DNA of 64,000 nt, from the NCBI RefSeq assembly GCF_021295345.1, contig NZ_JAIMJB010000004.1:62001-126000 (forward strand), in the 5' to 3' direction. This document shows, one piece after another, positions 27,121-37,165 of the stretch. A program made the position numbers and the translations under genes. Below the pieces are notes generated by a model, which was not told the origin of the DNA, did no database searches, and saw nothing but the letters and a program-made list of their open reading frames with translations. How positions within the stretch are numbered: the first letter of the stretch is position 1; each line of letters begins with the position of its first letter. Origin of the DNA: Motilimonas eburnea (lineage in GTDB: Bacteria; Pseudomonadota; Gammaproteobacteria; Enterobacterales; CBDFNC01).

Positions 27121-30100
27121 ATGGAACAAGAGCAACGCGAACCAAGCCCTACTTTCTCAGTTAAGAGACTGATTAAATGGCTTTTAATTATTTTTATTCT
27201 TGTTGCAATTGCACTTGGGATTTATGAAGCCAAGACTTCACATTTGCAATCTGTGTTTATTTCAGACTATGCACGCACACTCAACTATCAACTTGAGCCA
27301 GGGCCCAGTGAGCAGCTTATTTTCCCAAGTGAAGGTCCTTTTGATGAGCGCTTAGGCTATGTTTCTCTGCCTAAGATTCAAGCCAGATTATTAACCCGAG
27401 GGTTTGAAGTATCACAACAAGTTCGGTTTTCACCGGCCCTGTATGACTACACCCAGCAAGGCTTTTTTGCTCCTTATACCGAGAAGGTACAAGCTGGGCT
27501 CACGTTAAAAGATTGCAGTGGGGCTCCTTTTTACCGGTTTAACTACCCCTATCACCATTACAGTGATTTTTCCGACATTCCCCCTTTAGTGATCCAGTCG
27601 TTGCTTTTCATTGAAAACCGTCACCTTTTGAGCAGCAAAAACCCCCTTGCCAACCCCGCTGTAGATTGGCCACGCTTAGGCATAGCGGCGATAAGTCAAG
27701 TGACAAAGGCTTTAGGCATGTCTGGGCAATCTTCTGGGGGCAGCACCCTCGCGACCCAAGTCGAAAAATATCGCCACTCTGCCGATGGATTAACCGACTC
27801 CCCGGTGGAAAAACTCAAACAAATGGTGTCAGCCAGCGTGAGGGCTTATTACCATGGTCCACAAACCTTAGCGGCAAGAAAATTGGTGGTATGGGCTTAC
27901 TTAAACTCAGTGCCTTTGTCTGCAGCACCGAGTTACGGAGAGGTACATGGCATTGGTGATGGCTTATGGGTTTGGTTCGGGGCCAATTTTCAAGAGGTTA
28001 ATCGTCTTTTAGACCCAAAGCGTAACCAAAATGACACCCTTAAAGATATCGGCTTAGCTCTGCGTCAAATTACAGCATTAATGATTGCCCATCGTCGCCC
28101 ATCTTTTTACCTTGCCCCGAAAGGCCGTGATGAGTTAGCCAGATTAACCGACAGTTACATACGCCTTTTTATGCAACAAGGCATGATCACAGGCCCCTTG
28201 ATGGCGGCGGCGCTCGAGGCAAAAACACAATTTCGTGATTTTAAAAGTAACCCAGCGTTAATGCGTGTCGCCAGTAGCAAGGGCTTACAATTAGCGAGAG
28301 GACGCCTGAGCCAATTGCTCGCCACTCAATTTTACGATCTTGACCGCATGGATTTGACGGCGAACACCAGTTTGAACATCCGACTGCAGCGTGCCGCTTC
28401 AACGTTTTTAGCCGAGCTAGCCGATCCCGCTATCGCGCAACAAGTGGGGCTTATCGGTCATCGATTATTGTCACCAGCGCATACCGCGCAGGTCAATTAC
28501 AGCTTTACCTTGCTGCAACAGTCTCCACAAGGCTTTAAGGTTCGGGTACAAACCGATAACACCAACCAACCTTTTGATATCAACGAGGGCAGCAAGCTTG
28601 AGTTGGGCTCTACGGCAAAAATTCGCGTATTAACCACCTATTTAGAAATTATTGCCGAATTACATCAAAAGTATGCCACCACCGAGCAAGGGGAATTAAA
28701 ACAACTGGCAAACCAGCAACAAGATAGCCTAACCCGTTGGTCAATCAATTACCTGCTCGCCAATCCTGAGCGAAGTTTGACCAAGATGCTCGATGCCGCC
28801 ATGGCACGTAAGTATTCAGCCAACCCATCGGAGCAATTTTTTACCGGTGGTGGCATTCACGTGTTTCATAACTTTAGCCCACAAGATAACAAGCTCAATG
28901 CCACCCTTACCGACTCACTCAGATTGTCATTAAACTTGCCATTTGTGCGATTACTGCGTGACATAGTGCGCTATAGCACTTATCAAGATATCAACCGAGC
29001 CCGCTTACTTAGCGACGATAAGCACCCTAAACGCCAAGAATACTTAAGTCGTTTTGCTGACCGTGAAGGCAAAGCCTTTTTGAGCCGTTTTTGGAAAAAA
29101 TATGCCGGCAAAACCGACACTGAGCAGTTGGATATCTTTTTAAATGGCTTAAAGCAAACACCGGTGAGACTCGCCGCCGTGCACCGCTATATTTTGCCTG
29201 ATGCTACTTTTGCCCAATTTCAGCAGTTCCTGCAGCAACGTTTAGGCTCGCAAACACCTGACAATAAAACCCTAAATCAGCTTTACCAACGTTATGCCCC
29301 AGGTAAGTATTCACTGCCCGATCAAGGTTATATTGCTCGTGTTCACCCGCTTGAGCTGTGGCTGCTGGCTTACCTGATGCAAACGGATCAAGTGACCTTC
29401 AACGATGCCATTCAAGCCAGCCAAGTACAACGTCAAGAAGTCTATGGTTGGCTCTTTAAAACTCGCCATCGTAATGCACGAGACTCGCGTATTCGCACCA
29501 TGTTAGAAGTTGAAGCCTTTTTGGATATCCACCAACGCTGGGTTAAATTAGGCTATCCATTTCAACATTTAGTGCCTTCCCTCGCCACCGCTCTAGGCAG
29601 CTCTGGCGATCGTCCACTGGCACTGGCTACCTTACTCGGCATCATTCAAAATGGCGGGGTAAAATACCCAACTGTTCGTATTCAAAGCTTAGCGTTTGCC
29701 CAAGATACCCCCTATGAAACCCACTTTAGCCCACAAATCATTGCCGGTGAGCGGGTGATGATGAAAGAAGTGGCCGATACCCTAAAACAGGCCCTTGCAC
29801 AGGTAGTTAACAACGGCACGGCAAGACGATTAGCTGGCGTGTTCCAATTGGACGATGGCACCCAACTCACGGTTGGGGGGAAAACCGGCACCGGTGATAA
29901 CCGCATAGAAAGCGTCAATAGCAGTGGTCAAGTGACCCGCTCGGTTGCACGTAACCGCACCGCAACCTTAGTCTTTTATATAGGTGAATCGTATTTTGGC
30001 ACCTTAACGGCTTATGTCGCCGGTAACGCGGCAGAGCAATTTAGTTTTACTTCCGCCTTACCATCACAAGTGCTTAAGGGCATGGCCCCGATGATAGCCC

Positions 30101-30159
30101 CGTATTTAGACGATGACGCCGCCGTTGCAGCGCAGCATCAAGGGCATTGTTTACATTAA
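27121..30159 (+). CDS. Divergent class A penicillin-binding protein (glycosyltransferase 51 + transpeptidase)
   Basis: This 1012-residue bitopic protein has one N-terminal membrane helix (residues 16-38). A GT51 region (about 165-320) contains IENRHLL (catalytic Glu kept, the rest of EDxxFxxHxG altered), SGGSTLATQVEK and VWAYLNSVPLS. The transpeptidase domain (about 470-990) has STAK (LGSTAKIRVL), SLN (RLSLNLPFV) and KTGTGDN. It should polymerise and cross-link peptidoglycan. The sequence differs clearly from PBP1a/1b/1c, and there are large insertions of about 150 residues inside the transpeptidase part. The gene is monocistronic or paired with the downstream LysE gene (13-bp gap). Confidence 0.85.
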   Translation: MEQEQREPSPTFSVKRLIKWLLIIFILVAIALGIYEAKTSHLQSVFISDYARTLNYQLEPGPSEQLIFPSEGPFDERLGYVSLPKIQARLLTRGFEVSQQVRFSPALYDYTQQGFFAPYTEKVQAGLTLKDCSGAPFYRFNYPYHHYSDFSDIPPLVIQSLLFIENRHLLSSKNPLANPAVDWPRLGIAAISQVTKALGMSGQSSGGSTLATQVEKYRHSADGLTDSPVEKLKQMVSASVRAYYHGPQTLAARKLVVWAYLNSVPLSAAPSYGEVHGIGDGLWVWFGANFQEVNRLLDPKRNQNDTLKDIGLALRQITALMIAHRRPSFYLAPKGRDELARLTDSYIRLFMQQGMITGPLMAAALEAKTQFRDFKSNPALMRVASSKGLQLARGRLSQLLATQFYDLDRMDLTANTSLNIRLQRAASTFLAELADPAIAQQVGLIGHRLLSPAHTAQVNYSFTLLQQSPQGFKVRVQTDNTNQPFDINEGSKLELGSTAKIRVLTTYLEIIAELHQKYATTEQGELKQLANQQQDSLTRWSINYLLANPERSLTKMLDAAMARKYSANPSEQFFTGGGIHVFHNFSPQDNKLNATLTDSLRLSLNLPFVRLLRDIVRYSTYQDINRARLLSDDKHPKRQEYLSRFADREGKAFLSRFWKKYAGKTDTEQLDIFLNGLKQTPVRLAAVHRYILPDATFAQFQQFLQQRLGSQTPDNKTLNQLYQRYAPGKYSLPDQGYIARVHPLELWLLAYLMQTDQVTFNDAIQASQVQRQEVYGWLFKTRHRNARDSRIRTMLEVEAFLDIHQRWVKLGYPFQHLVPSLATALGSSGDRPLALATLLGIIQNGGVKYPTVRIQSLAFAQDTPYETHFSPQIIAGERVMMKEVADTLKQALAQVVNNGTARRLAGVFQLDDGTQLTVGGKTGTGDNRIESVNSSGQVTRSVARNRTATLVFYIGESYFGTLTAYVAGNAAEQFSFTSALPSQVLKGMAPMIAPYLDDDAAVAAQHQGHCLH

Positions 30160-30172
30160 TGGGAGCGGTTCA

Positions 30173-30832
30173 ATGATAGTCAATTTTGAAGCCTTTATTA
30201 TTGCGATCACCTTGCTTACCTTAACTCCGGGATTGGATACTGCCCTCGTCATACGCAATACCAGCAAAGGCACAGGCCTCAGCGGATACGTTACCAGTTT
30301 AGGCATTTGCTGTGGTTTATTTGTCCACGCTCTTTGCTCTGCCATCGGTATCTCAGCAATCCTTGCTCAATCTGCCTATTGGTTTAATGTCATTAAGTGG
30401 GCGGGCGCTTTATATTTAATCTGGCTTGGGCTCAGCAGCTTGGTGAGTATCCTCAAAAATCGTGGGCGCAGGGCAGCAATCACTCCCCCCATTGACTCTG
30501 CGTCCTCCCTGCCCAAATTAACGCATCAACCTAGGCAATATTTTCAGCAAGGCTTTATCTCGAATGTGCTCAACCCCAAAACCGCCATTTTTTATCTGGC
30601 ATTTTTACCCCAATTTATTAACCCCGATTATTCCCCCCTTTGGCAGTCCTTCATCTTGGCAGGGATCCACTTTGTGATCGCCATGGTATGGCAATGTGCC
30701 ATTGCAGCCAGTCTCGAGACGAGCAAAAAGTGGTTCAATCAAGGTGGGTTCAGTACGTGGATGGAAGGCGTAACAGGCACTATCTTAATTGCATTGGGGA
30801 CGATGCTACTGGTCGACAATTCGCCGACTTAA
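30173..30832 (+). CDS. LysE family translocator (amino acid exporter)
   Basis: The 219-residue protein has five to six helices and the LysE/RhtB signature TLTPGLDTALVIRNTSKG near the N-terminus, and GFISNVLNPKTAIFYLAFLPQFI in the middle. The start ATG 30173 has GGGAG seven bases upstream; the frame runs further upstream into the penicillin-binding protein gene but is not needed. It exports amino acids or their derivatives; the substrate is unknown. It converges with the next gene after 17 bp. Confidence 0.88.
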   Translation: MIVNFEAFIIAITLLTLTPGLDTALVIRNTSKGTGLSGYVTSLGICCGLFVHALCSAIGISAILAQSAYWFNVIKWAGALYLIWLGLSSLVSILKNRGRRAAITPPIDSASSLPKLTHQPRQYFQQGFISNVLNPKTAIFYLAFLPQFINPDYSPLWQSFILAGIHFVIAMVWQCAIAASLETSKKWFNQGGFSTWMEGVTGTILIALGTMLLVDNSPT

Positions 30833-30849
30833 GAGCGTTTAACCTTCAG

Positions 30850-31188
30850 TTAACGGCCAAGGTGTTGGTCTATCAATTGCGATAACCTCTCATTAAGGTG
30901 CATTTCAAAATCATCTAACTCTTTGCCAAACAAGGCCATGTATTTACACGCTTGTTGGTAAGTTAACTGTTTACCTGCTAAAAGGTATTGCGTCTCCGGC
31001 AGGGATTTATCATAGCGGGGCACAATTTGCCAACGCACAAAGTCGGCATCAATATCGGCAAAAACCTTGCCTGCAAAAGCGCAAAAATCTTCTATATAGT
31101 CTTTACCTTGTGGCCCCAGGCAACCGGGTTCAACGCGAAACAACACGGTTAGTTTTTTGTCATCGGATAAGGGTGAAGCAAGGTTCAT
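30850..31188 (-). CDS. Hypothetical cytoplasmic protein
   Basis: I start it at ATG 31188 (MNLASPLSDDKKLTVLFRVE), giving 112 residues; the frame extends to a TTG at 31275, but that region has neither a good ribosome-binding site nor a typical N-terminus. The protein is soluble and mildly acidic, with VEPGCLGPQGKDYIEDFCAF and a C-terminal helix LNERLSQLIDQHLGR. I recognise no family. Composition suggests a genuine gene. Confidence 0.55.
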   Translation of the reverse strand: MNLASPLSDDKKLTVLFRVEPGCLGPQGKDYIEDFCAFAGKVFADIDADFVRWQIVPRYDKSLPETQYLLAGKQLTYQQACKYMALFGKELDDFEMHLNERLSQLIDQHLGR

Positions 31189-31421
31189 TGGCGTGGGTTT
31201 GTTGGCTTCAATTAACTTTAGTGTAGGCCAACTCAGGATTGAGTGAAAGCAATACTGATGGATGTCACTGGGCAAACTCGAGGAAGATCACTCATCTCAT
31301 ACTTAAGTTTTAACTATTCATGCGCTTTATCTCATTTTATAAACGATGTAATAACCAATACGGATTCTTAGCCTATACTTTTTATGATTTTTTTATCATA
31401 TAACAATTTGGAGATAACCAA

Positions 31422-34091
31422 ATGATGTATAGACGCTCTATTTTAGCCACCGTAATTTGTACCACCCTCGCCGCTTGTGGCGGCTCTAGCAGCTCCAGTG
31501 ATGTAACAACAGTCACCCCCGAGCCAACTATCGAACCGACCGTAGAGCCAACGCCAGAGCCATTAAGCTTTAGCGGTAAAGCAGCAGATGGTTATTTAGT
31601 TGATGCTAAAGCCTGTTTGGATTTGAACGCCAACAAACAATGTGATGACGATGAGCCCTTCGCTACCACAGGTGAAGGCGGTGTATTTACTATAGAAGGC
31701 GTCACTCAAGAGCAAATCGATTCTGCAGCCTTATTGGTAGAAGTCATCGAGAACGTCACCAAAGACGAAGATAACCTAGATGATGAAAACGGTGGCGTGA
31801 TTCAAAAGTCTTACAAACTCACAGCCCCAGCGGGATCTGACTTTGTCAGCCCGATTACCACATTAGTACAAAACGAAATTGAAAAAGGCAGCACGGCCGA
31901 GCAAGCCAAAGAAACCGTTAAGAAAAAACTCGGTACGACTAAAGACGTCAGTGAAGATTACGTTGCCGCGCAACAATCTGAAGAGCTAACGGAAGAAGAA
32001 AAACAAGAGTACGCCACCCTACATAAAATTGCACAAGTCACTGCAACCGTTATCGCAGATAACACGGAAACCTTAGAGCAAGTGGCGCAAAGTGCGGACA
32101 TTAGTGTTGAAGAGCTCACCGCTATCATTGTCGAAGAAGTCAATAAAGCCCTTGAAACCATTGTCGAAAAAGTGGCAGAAGCCGAACAAAATCAAGGTGA
32201 AGTAGGTGAAGGCGAAGAAGAGCCTGACTTCGACCCAACAACCATCGCAGCTGAAATTGACGAAGAGCATATCGATCTTGATGAAGAGAACCTAAAAGAC
32301 AAAATTGACGAAAACGAAGCAGAAAAATCGGCCACTGCTGCTGATTTAGGTGAGCTACTCAAAGGAGATGGCATTCACTGGTTCTACGGTGAAAAAGAAG
32401 CCGATCGTGAACTTGAACTCGAGTACGGTAACCTTCAACTGGATGATGAAGGCAACGCCATTGAAACCATCTATTACCTAAATGAAACAATGGATGGCTT
32501 TGAAATGGAAGTCATGGATGCCGATGGCGAAGAAGATGATTACTTGCAGCGCATGCTCACCGCTGATGGCTGGGTAACAGAAGACGATGATATTGTCAGC
32601 GTGAACATCAATGACGATGGCAGCATTGAACTCGTGATGCAAACGCCAGCGCTGAATGAAACAGCAACAGCGAAGCAAGTTAATATTGGTGACCTAAAAG
32701 TGGCCGTTGTCCTTGCAGAATCAGGCGGTAATGGTGCTTGGTCTAAGGTGTTACCAAAAGATGCCACCTTCCCAGCCGATACCATGGCGTATCGATTGAA
32801 AACCGAATCAAGTATCGAGCAATATTATAGCTTCCACGAAGGTGATTGGTGTGATGATGACCGTAAATCAAAACTTAACGGCATGTGTAATGGAGCAGAA
32901 ATTGTCGCTGCCGATGGCACACGCAGCTGGGCGCAAAGCTTAGATGAGTTTATTGGTCAAAAACATTATGTGATGGGTTTTGACCAAGCCGAAGGAGCGG
33001 TTGAGCTCAGCGAAGATGGCAAAGTGCATTTTTACAGCCAAAAATGGGGTGAAGCCGAATTTACTAAATTAGAAGCCGTAGGTACTTGGCAAGATATCAC
33101 AGTACACGGTGAAACCTTGCGTGAAATCGTCCTCCCTGACAGCATCGCAATGCGCGATGATATCCGCTGGAATAACTTTAACGAAGAAGATAACAAGCAA
33201 TACCTTACTGTGGTTGACAACTACGTACGTGTCACTTGGAGTGAAACACGGGACAGTGCGGATGGTGAATATGTATTCGATAAGGCGACCCAAGAATACA
33301 TAGTGAATAAATTCGATTTCGACCTCTATCATCCAAAAACCTTAGCCAGCTGTTTGGCGAGTTTGGCGGATAAAGGATATGTAGCAAAAGTCGGTGATGA
33401 GTTTGAGCAATATACCGAGATAACTCGTGCTTCAGGCGATTATTCAGATACATTCAAACGTTATGAAACCTTCAAAACAACAAGCCTTACTGGCTCTTGG
33501 TTGCAAAATACGAAAGACGTAACAGGGCTACCTAGCTGGGTTGAAGATATGACAGGGGATTTACAAGTTATTTTCTGGTCAGCAGTTTCTCCTGAAGGAG
33601 ACTCTTTTGGACATGTAAATATATACCAGTCCGATCACACTTATTACGGGGAAGAAATGGTTGATGGGGATGGCAACTTAGTTGTTGATGAGCAAGGAAA
33701 CTATAGTGGCTGGGGTATAGCCCGAGCAGGCTTATTTGAGCGAGTTCCTGAACAAATGGTGCTCAACCAACCTGTTCCCTTTAGCTATTCCAATTTCTCA
33801 ACCTATCCTCTGTATAACGCTGAGCCAGGCGCCGATGTAAAAGATTATATTACGGCAGAGTTCAATGGTGCAGAAGAGTATCTAGGTAAAGAGACAATAA
33901 GTATCCCAGCAGGCCAATTTGATGCCTGTAAGGTGCGTCACACCAGCCAACAAAAAGGCTATGATGGCCATACCTATGAAGAGACTTATTGGAAAATAAA
34001 TCGAGCAATGCTCAAGCTTGTAGCGCATGAAATGTCACCGGATTCAGAAATGAAAACAACAAAACATAAAACTCGCCTACCGCGCCACTAA
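31422..34091 (+). CDS. Large acidic surface or periplasmic lipoprotein
   Basis: The 889-residue protein has a lipoprotein signal (ATVICTTLAACGG, modified Cys at residue 19) and a linker of Ser, Thr, Pro and Glu. It then has a domain beginning GKAADGYLVDAKACLDLNAN and containing DDDEP, similar to the N-terminal calcium-site-like modules of many Shewanella lipoproteins. Residues 150-300 are a very acidic helical stretch. The C-terminal half is rich in beta strands and Trp/Tyr and ends with a basic tail. Asp/Glu-rich loops suggest calcium binding (inference). GGAG lies eight bases before the first of two ATGs. A strong terminator follows. The function is unknown. Confidence 0.72.
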   Translation: MMYRRSILATVICTTLAACGGSSSSSDVTTVTPEPTIEPTVEPTPEPLSFSGKAADGYLVDAKACLDLNANKQCDDDEPFATTGEGGVFTIEGVTQEQIDSAALLVEVIENVTKDEDNLDDENGGVIQKSYKLTAPAGSDFVSPITTLVQNEIEKGSTAEQAKETVKKKLGTTKDVSEDYVAAQQSEELTEEEKQEYATLHKIAQVTATVIADNTETLEQVAQSADISVEELTAIIVEEVNKALETIVEKVAEAEQNQGEVGEGEEEPDFDPTTIAAEIDEEHIDLDEENLKDKIDENEAEKSATAADLGELLKGDGIHWFYGEKEADRELELEYGNLQLDDEGNAIETIYYLNETMDGFEMEVMDADGEEDDYLQRMLTADGWVTEDDDIVSVNINDDGSIELVMQTPALNETATAKQVNIGDLKVAVVLAESGGNGAWSKVLPKDATFPADTMAYRLKTESSIEQYYSFHEGDWCDDDRKSKLNGMCNGAEIVAADGTRSWAQSLDEFIGQKHYVMGFDQAEGAVELSEDGKVHFYSQKWGEAEFTKLEAVGTWQDITVHGETLREIVLPDSIAMRDDIRWNNFNEEDNKQYLTVVDNYVRVTWSETRDSADGEYVFDKATQEYIVNKFDFDLYHPKTLASCLASLADKGYVAKVGDEFEQYTEITRASGDYSDTFKRYETFKTTSLTGSWLQNTKDVTGLPSWVEDMTGDLQVIFWSAVSPEGDSFGHVNIYQSDHTYYGEEMVDGDGNLVVDEQGNYSGWGIARAGLFERVPEQMVLNQPVPFSYSNFSTYPLYNAEPGADVKDYITAEFNGAEEYLGKETISIPAGQFDACKVRHTSQQKGYDGHTYEETYWKINRAMLKLVAHEMSPDSEMKTTKHKTRLPRH

Positions 34092-34110
34092 ATACAAATG
34101 AGTTAATTCT

Positions 34111-34137
34111 AATGCCGCCCTCGGGCGGCATTTTTTT
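34111..34137 (+). terminator. Rho-independent terminator of the lipoprotein gene
   Basis: The stem TGCCGCCC / GGGCGGCA closes a short TC loop and is followed by seven Ts (34131-34137). The T run overlaps the stop codon of the convergent glycosyltransferase gene. Confidence 0.88.
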
Positions 34138-35368
34138 ACTCGTCCATCTCGTTACGATTCTTCGCTTCAATCCACTGCGACATATACTGGGTACTTTTCA
34201 TGCTGTGGTGGAGTAGCATGGCGCCGATAAAGTTGCCTTGTCGGTGAGTCGCTAAATTCGCTTGCAGCGCTGCCAATCTAGCAACCAAGGCCTGCCCCAA
34301 TGTCTTAGCATCATACACTTGCGTTAATAACACCTGCCCTGCCTCACTGGCTTGTTGCCACGTTTGCTCATCTTGATACAAGGCGACGGCACCCGCAATA
34401 AATGCTTGCTCGGTCTCAGCCACCTTACCGGGCCACGGCAATTCGTCTGTCATACCTTCACTGCCAATGGGTGTGGTGACACTTGGTGTGCCCATTTGCA
34501 TGGCATCAATAAACTTCCCCTTAATGCCCGCGCCAAAGCGCAGCGGCGCAAGGCAAACTCGCGCACTGGCCATCACGGCATGGGCATCTTCGGCCCACCC
34601 TTTGACCATAAATCCCGTTTTGGGGTTATGTAGGGCCGTTGCCTTGGGCGGCGGATAAGAGCCATAAATATGCAGCTCAGCCTCTGGGCATTGGCGTCTT
34701 ATCTCTGGCCATAACTGACTTAACTGCAGCACCGCATCCCAATTCGGCGCATGGCGAAAATTACCAATGGAAACAAAGTGCTGACGCTGTGCATACGGTA
34801 CTGGGTTCACTTCTTTGGGCGCCACCATAAACGGCAAGAGATGCAAGATCTCCGGCGCCATATTAAAGTGCTGCTTAAGCAAGTGCATTTCATAACTTGA
34901 AATAATCAATGACAAATCACAGCGATAAATGGCGGCAATTTCACGCATGGCCAGATCGGACGTCATTAAATCGCTGATGGCAAACTCACGCTGCTGCTTT
35001 ACCGCTTGATGACGCGCTTGGCGCAGGCACTGTAAATCCTCTGTATCAAGCACCCGCATGGCATTAGGGCAGTTTTTTTCTACCCGCCAGCCAAATTGCT
35101 CTTCCATCATAAAGCGGTCAAACATCACCATATCGGGCTGCAACTCGCTAATAAACACATCAAACGAGCTGCAATTTAGCGCGATACTAACGCCGTCGAT
35201 GCCCTCTTGCGCCAGATCCACCATATGCTCGGTGCGCGCCGCGGGGCTAGCAAAGGTCACTTGCCAGTTTTGCTGTTTAAATAAGCGCAGTAACGACATC
35301 ATATGGCTGCCAGCCGCCGACGAATTGGGCTCTGGCCACACGTAGCCAATCACAAGAACTTTTTGCAT
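34136..35368 (-). CDS. Glycosyltransferase, GT4-like
   Basis: The 410-residue protein has two Rossmann-like halves. The N-terminal half starts MQKVLVIGYVWPEPNSSAAG. The C-terminal half contains FVSIGNFRHAPNWDAVL, the nucleotide-sugar region ELHIYGSYPP, and CLAPLRFGAGIKGKFIDAMQMG followed by TPSVTTPIGSEGM, typical of retaining GT4 enzymes. The donor and acceptor are unknown; it lies alone between the lipoprotein gene and recJ, not in a polysaccharide cluster, although its start is only 8 bp from the recJ stop, so it may be co-transcribed with recJ. Confidence 0.82.
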   Translation of the reverse strand: MQKVLVIGYVWPEPNSSAAGSHMMSLLRLFKQQNWQVTFASPAARTEHMVDLAQEGIDGVSIALNCSSFDVFISELQPDMVMFDRFMMEEQFGWRVEKNCPNAMRVLDTEDLQCLRQARHQAVKQQREFAISDLMTSDLAMREIAAIYRCDLSLIISSYEMHLLKQHFNMAPEILHLLPFMVAPKEVNPVPYAQRQHFVSIGNFRHAPNWDAVLQLSQLWPEIRRQCPEAELHIYGSYPPPKATALHNPKTGFMVKGWAEDAHAVMASARVCLAPLRFGAGIKGKFIDAMQMGTPSVTTPIGSEGMTDELPWPGKVAETEQAFIAGAVALYQDEQTWQQASEAGQVLLTQVYDAKTLGQALVARLAALQANLATHRQGNFIGAMLLHHSMKSTQYMSQWIEAKNRNEMDE

Positions 35369-35376
35369 AGAATGCC

Positions 35377-37098
35377 TTACAAAGGATTAATCAATTCAAC
35401 GATGAGTTGTACGCTACGATTGCCGCGAAACTCATTGATGTCTAACCGATAAGCCAGCTCAACCCAGCGGTTCATGGGGTTAGGCCAAAGGTTTAAGTCG
35501 ACATTAAAGGCAATAGCATCAATAGCAGCGCCGCCCGACTCCGGCTCCAGCACCATTTTTAAGTGCTTTTGCCCAACAAGACGCTGTTGCAACAGTTTAA
35601 ATTTACCGTCAAACATTGGCTCTGGGAACGCTTGGCCCCAAGGCGCAGCAAATTTCAGTTGTTGGGCGAGCTCAAGATTGAAATCCGATGGACTTAGCTC
35701 GCCATCGGTTAACAAGCTGCCCTGCAACACACTAGGGCTAATGTGTTGATTAACCACTTTATTGAGCGCTGCTTTAAAATCAGCAAAGTGCGCTAAAGGC
35801 AAAGACAATCCCGCCGCCATGGCATGGCCACCAAACTTAGTAATTAAGCCCGGATATTGGGTATCCACCGAATCCAGCATATCACGCATATGAATGCCGG
35901 GAATGGAGCGCGCCGAGCCTTTAATTTCTCCTTCACCCGCACTGGCAAACGCTAAGGTAGGACGGTAGTAGCGCTCCTTGATCCGTGAGGCCACCAAACC
36001 TATCACGCCCTGATGCCAATCTTCTTGATATAAACAAATCGCTGTCGGTAAATCGTCTTCATCCAGCTCAAGGCGCTCTAAGGTGCTGATGGCTTCTTGT
36101 TGCATTGCCCCTTCGATGTCGCGGCGATCGCGATTTAAGGCATCCAGTTCAACGGCGAGTGAGCGCGCTTGGGGCAGCTCCTCACATAACAAGAGCGACA
36201 CCCCTAAACTCATTTCATCAAGACGACCGGCCGCATTAATGCGCGGGCCTAGCGCAAAGCCCAAGTCGCTGGCTACCAGTTGCTGCTGGTTTCTGCCGGC
36301 CACTTCAATCAGGGCTTGTATGCCCGGACGACAATGTCCGGCGCGAATACGACTGATGCCTTGATGTACTAAGATGCGATTATTGGTATCAAGGGCGACC
36401 ACATCCGCGACCGTGCCAAGGGCGACAATATCGAGCAAACTGGCCAAGTTAGGTGGCGCACCATTAAAGCCGCCGCGCTCGTTTATATATTGGCGCAGGG
36501 CCAACATTAAATAAAAGGCAACCCCGACACCGGCAAGGTTTTTACTTGGGAAACCACAACCATGTTGATTGGGGTTTACGATGGCATCGGCCGGCGGCAG
36601 CTCATTACCCGGTAAATGGTGATCGGTAACCACAACGGTTAAGCCCAGTTGCTTGGCCGCCATCACACCTTGAATACTGGAAATACCGTTATCCACGGTA
36701 ACGATGACTTGCGCGCCCCTGTCTGCGGCTAACTGTACGGTTTCAGGACTTAAGCCATAGCCGTAATCAAACCGGTTGGGCACCAAAAAGTCGACATTGC
36801 GACAGCCGAGCATTTTGAGGGCCAGCACACATAAAGCGGTGCTGGTAGCGCCATCGGCGTCAAAGTCGCCGACAATAATAATGCGTTGCCCGGTGTTGAT
36901 GGCATCAAAAAGCAGCTGACAGGCACGCTCTATGCCTTGCATCGTACCAGGAGGGCATAAAGCGCTGGCGGCTGTGGCTAGCTCACTGGCACAAGTAATG
37001 CCGCGACTAGCATAAATTTGCCGTAACACGGCTGGGATCTCTGGGGGTAAAAAGCTGTCATCCACCCGCTCACGGCGCTGGATTGAAAATGTCGCCAT
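35377..37098 (-). CDS. recJ: Single-stranded-DNA-specific exonuclease RecJ
   Basis: This is a full-length 573-residue 5'-3' exonuclease acting in RecFOR recombination and mismatch repair. Motifs of the DHH superfamily: I, VGDFDADGATSTAL; III, VTVDNGIS; IV, VVTDHHLPG (DHH); then DIVALGTVADVV. In the DHHA1 domain, KGSARSIPGIHMRDML and GGHAMAAGLSL hold the GGHxxA motif. The order recJ-dsbC-xerD is the usual one in gammaproteobacteria. A terminator separates it from dsbC, so it probably also has its own promoter. Confidence 0.97.
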   Translation of the reverse strand: MATFSIQRRERVDDSFLPPEIPAVLRQIYASRGITCASELATAASALCPPGTMQGIERACQLLFDAINTGQRIIIVGDFDADGATSTALCVLALKMLGCRNVDFLVPNRFDYGYGLSPETVQLAADRGAQVIVTVDNGISSIQGVMAAKQLGLTVVVTDHHLPGNELPPADAIVNPNQHGCGFPSKNLAGVGVAFYLMLALRQYINERGGFNGAPPNLASLLDIVALGTVADVVALDTNNRILVHQGISRIRAGHCRPGIQALIEVAGRNQQQLVASDLGFALGPRINAAGRLDEMSLGVSLLLCEELPQARSLAVELDALNRDRRDIEGAMQQEAISTLERLELDEDDLPTAICLYQEDWHQGVIGLVASRIKERYYRPTLAFASAGEGEIKGSARSIPGIHMRDMLDSVDTQYPGLITKFGGHAMAAGLSLPLAHFADFKAALNKVVNQHISPSVLQGSLLTDGELSPSDFNLELAQQLKFAAPWGQAFPEPMFDGKFKLLQQRLVGQKHLKMVLEPESGGAAIDAIAFNVDLNLWPNPMNRWVELAYRLDINEFRGNRSVQLIVELINPL

Positions 37099-37119
37099 TA
37101 GCTAAACTGCCTCTTTTAA

Positions 37120-37149
37120 AAAAACAAAAGGCGACCTAGGCCGCCTTTG
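37120..37149 (-). terminator. Rho-independent terminator downstream of dsbC
   Basis: On the minus strand a near-palindrome with arms AAAGGCG and CGCCTTT around CCTAGG (37127-37148) is followed by TTTTGTTTTTTT. It lies between the dsbC stop and the recJ start. Confidence 0.8.
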
Positions 37150-37165
37150 CGATAAAATGATGAAA

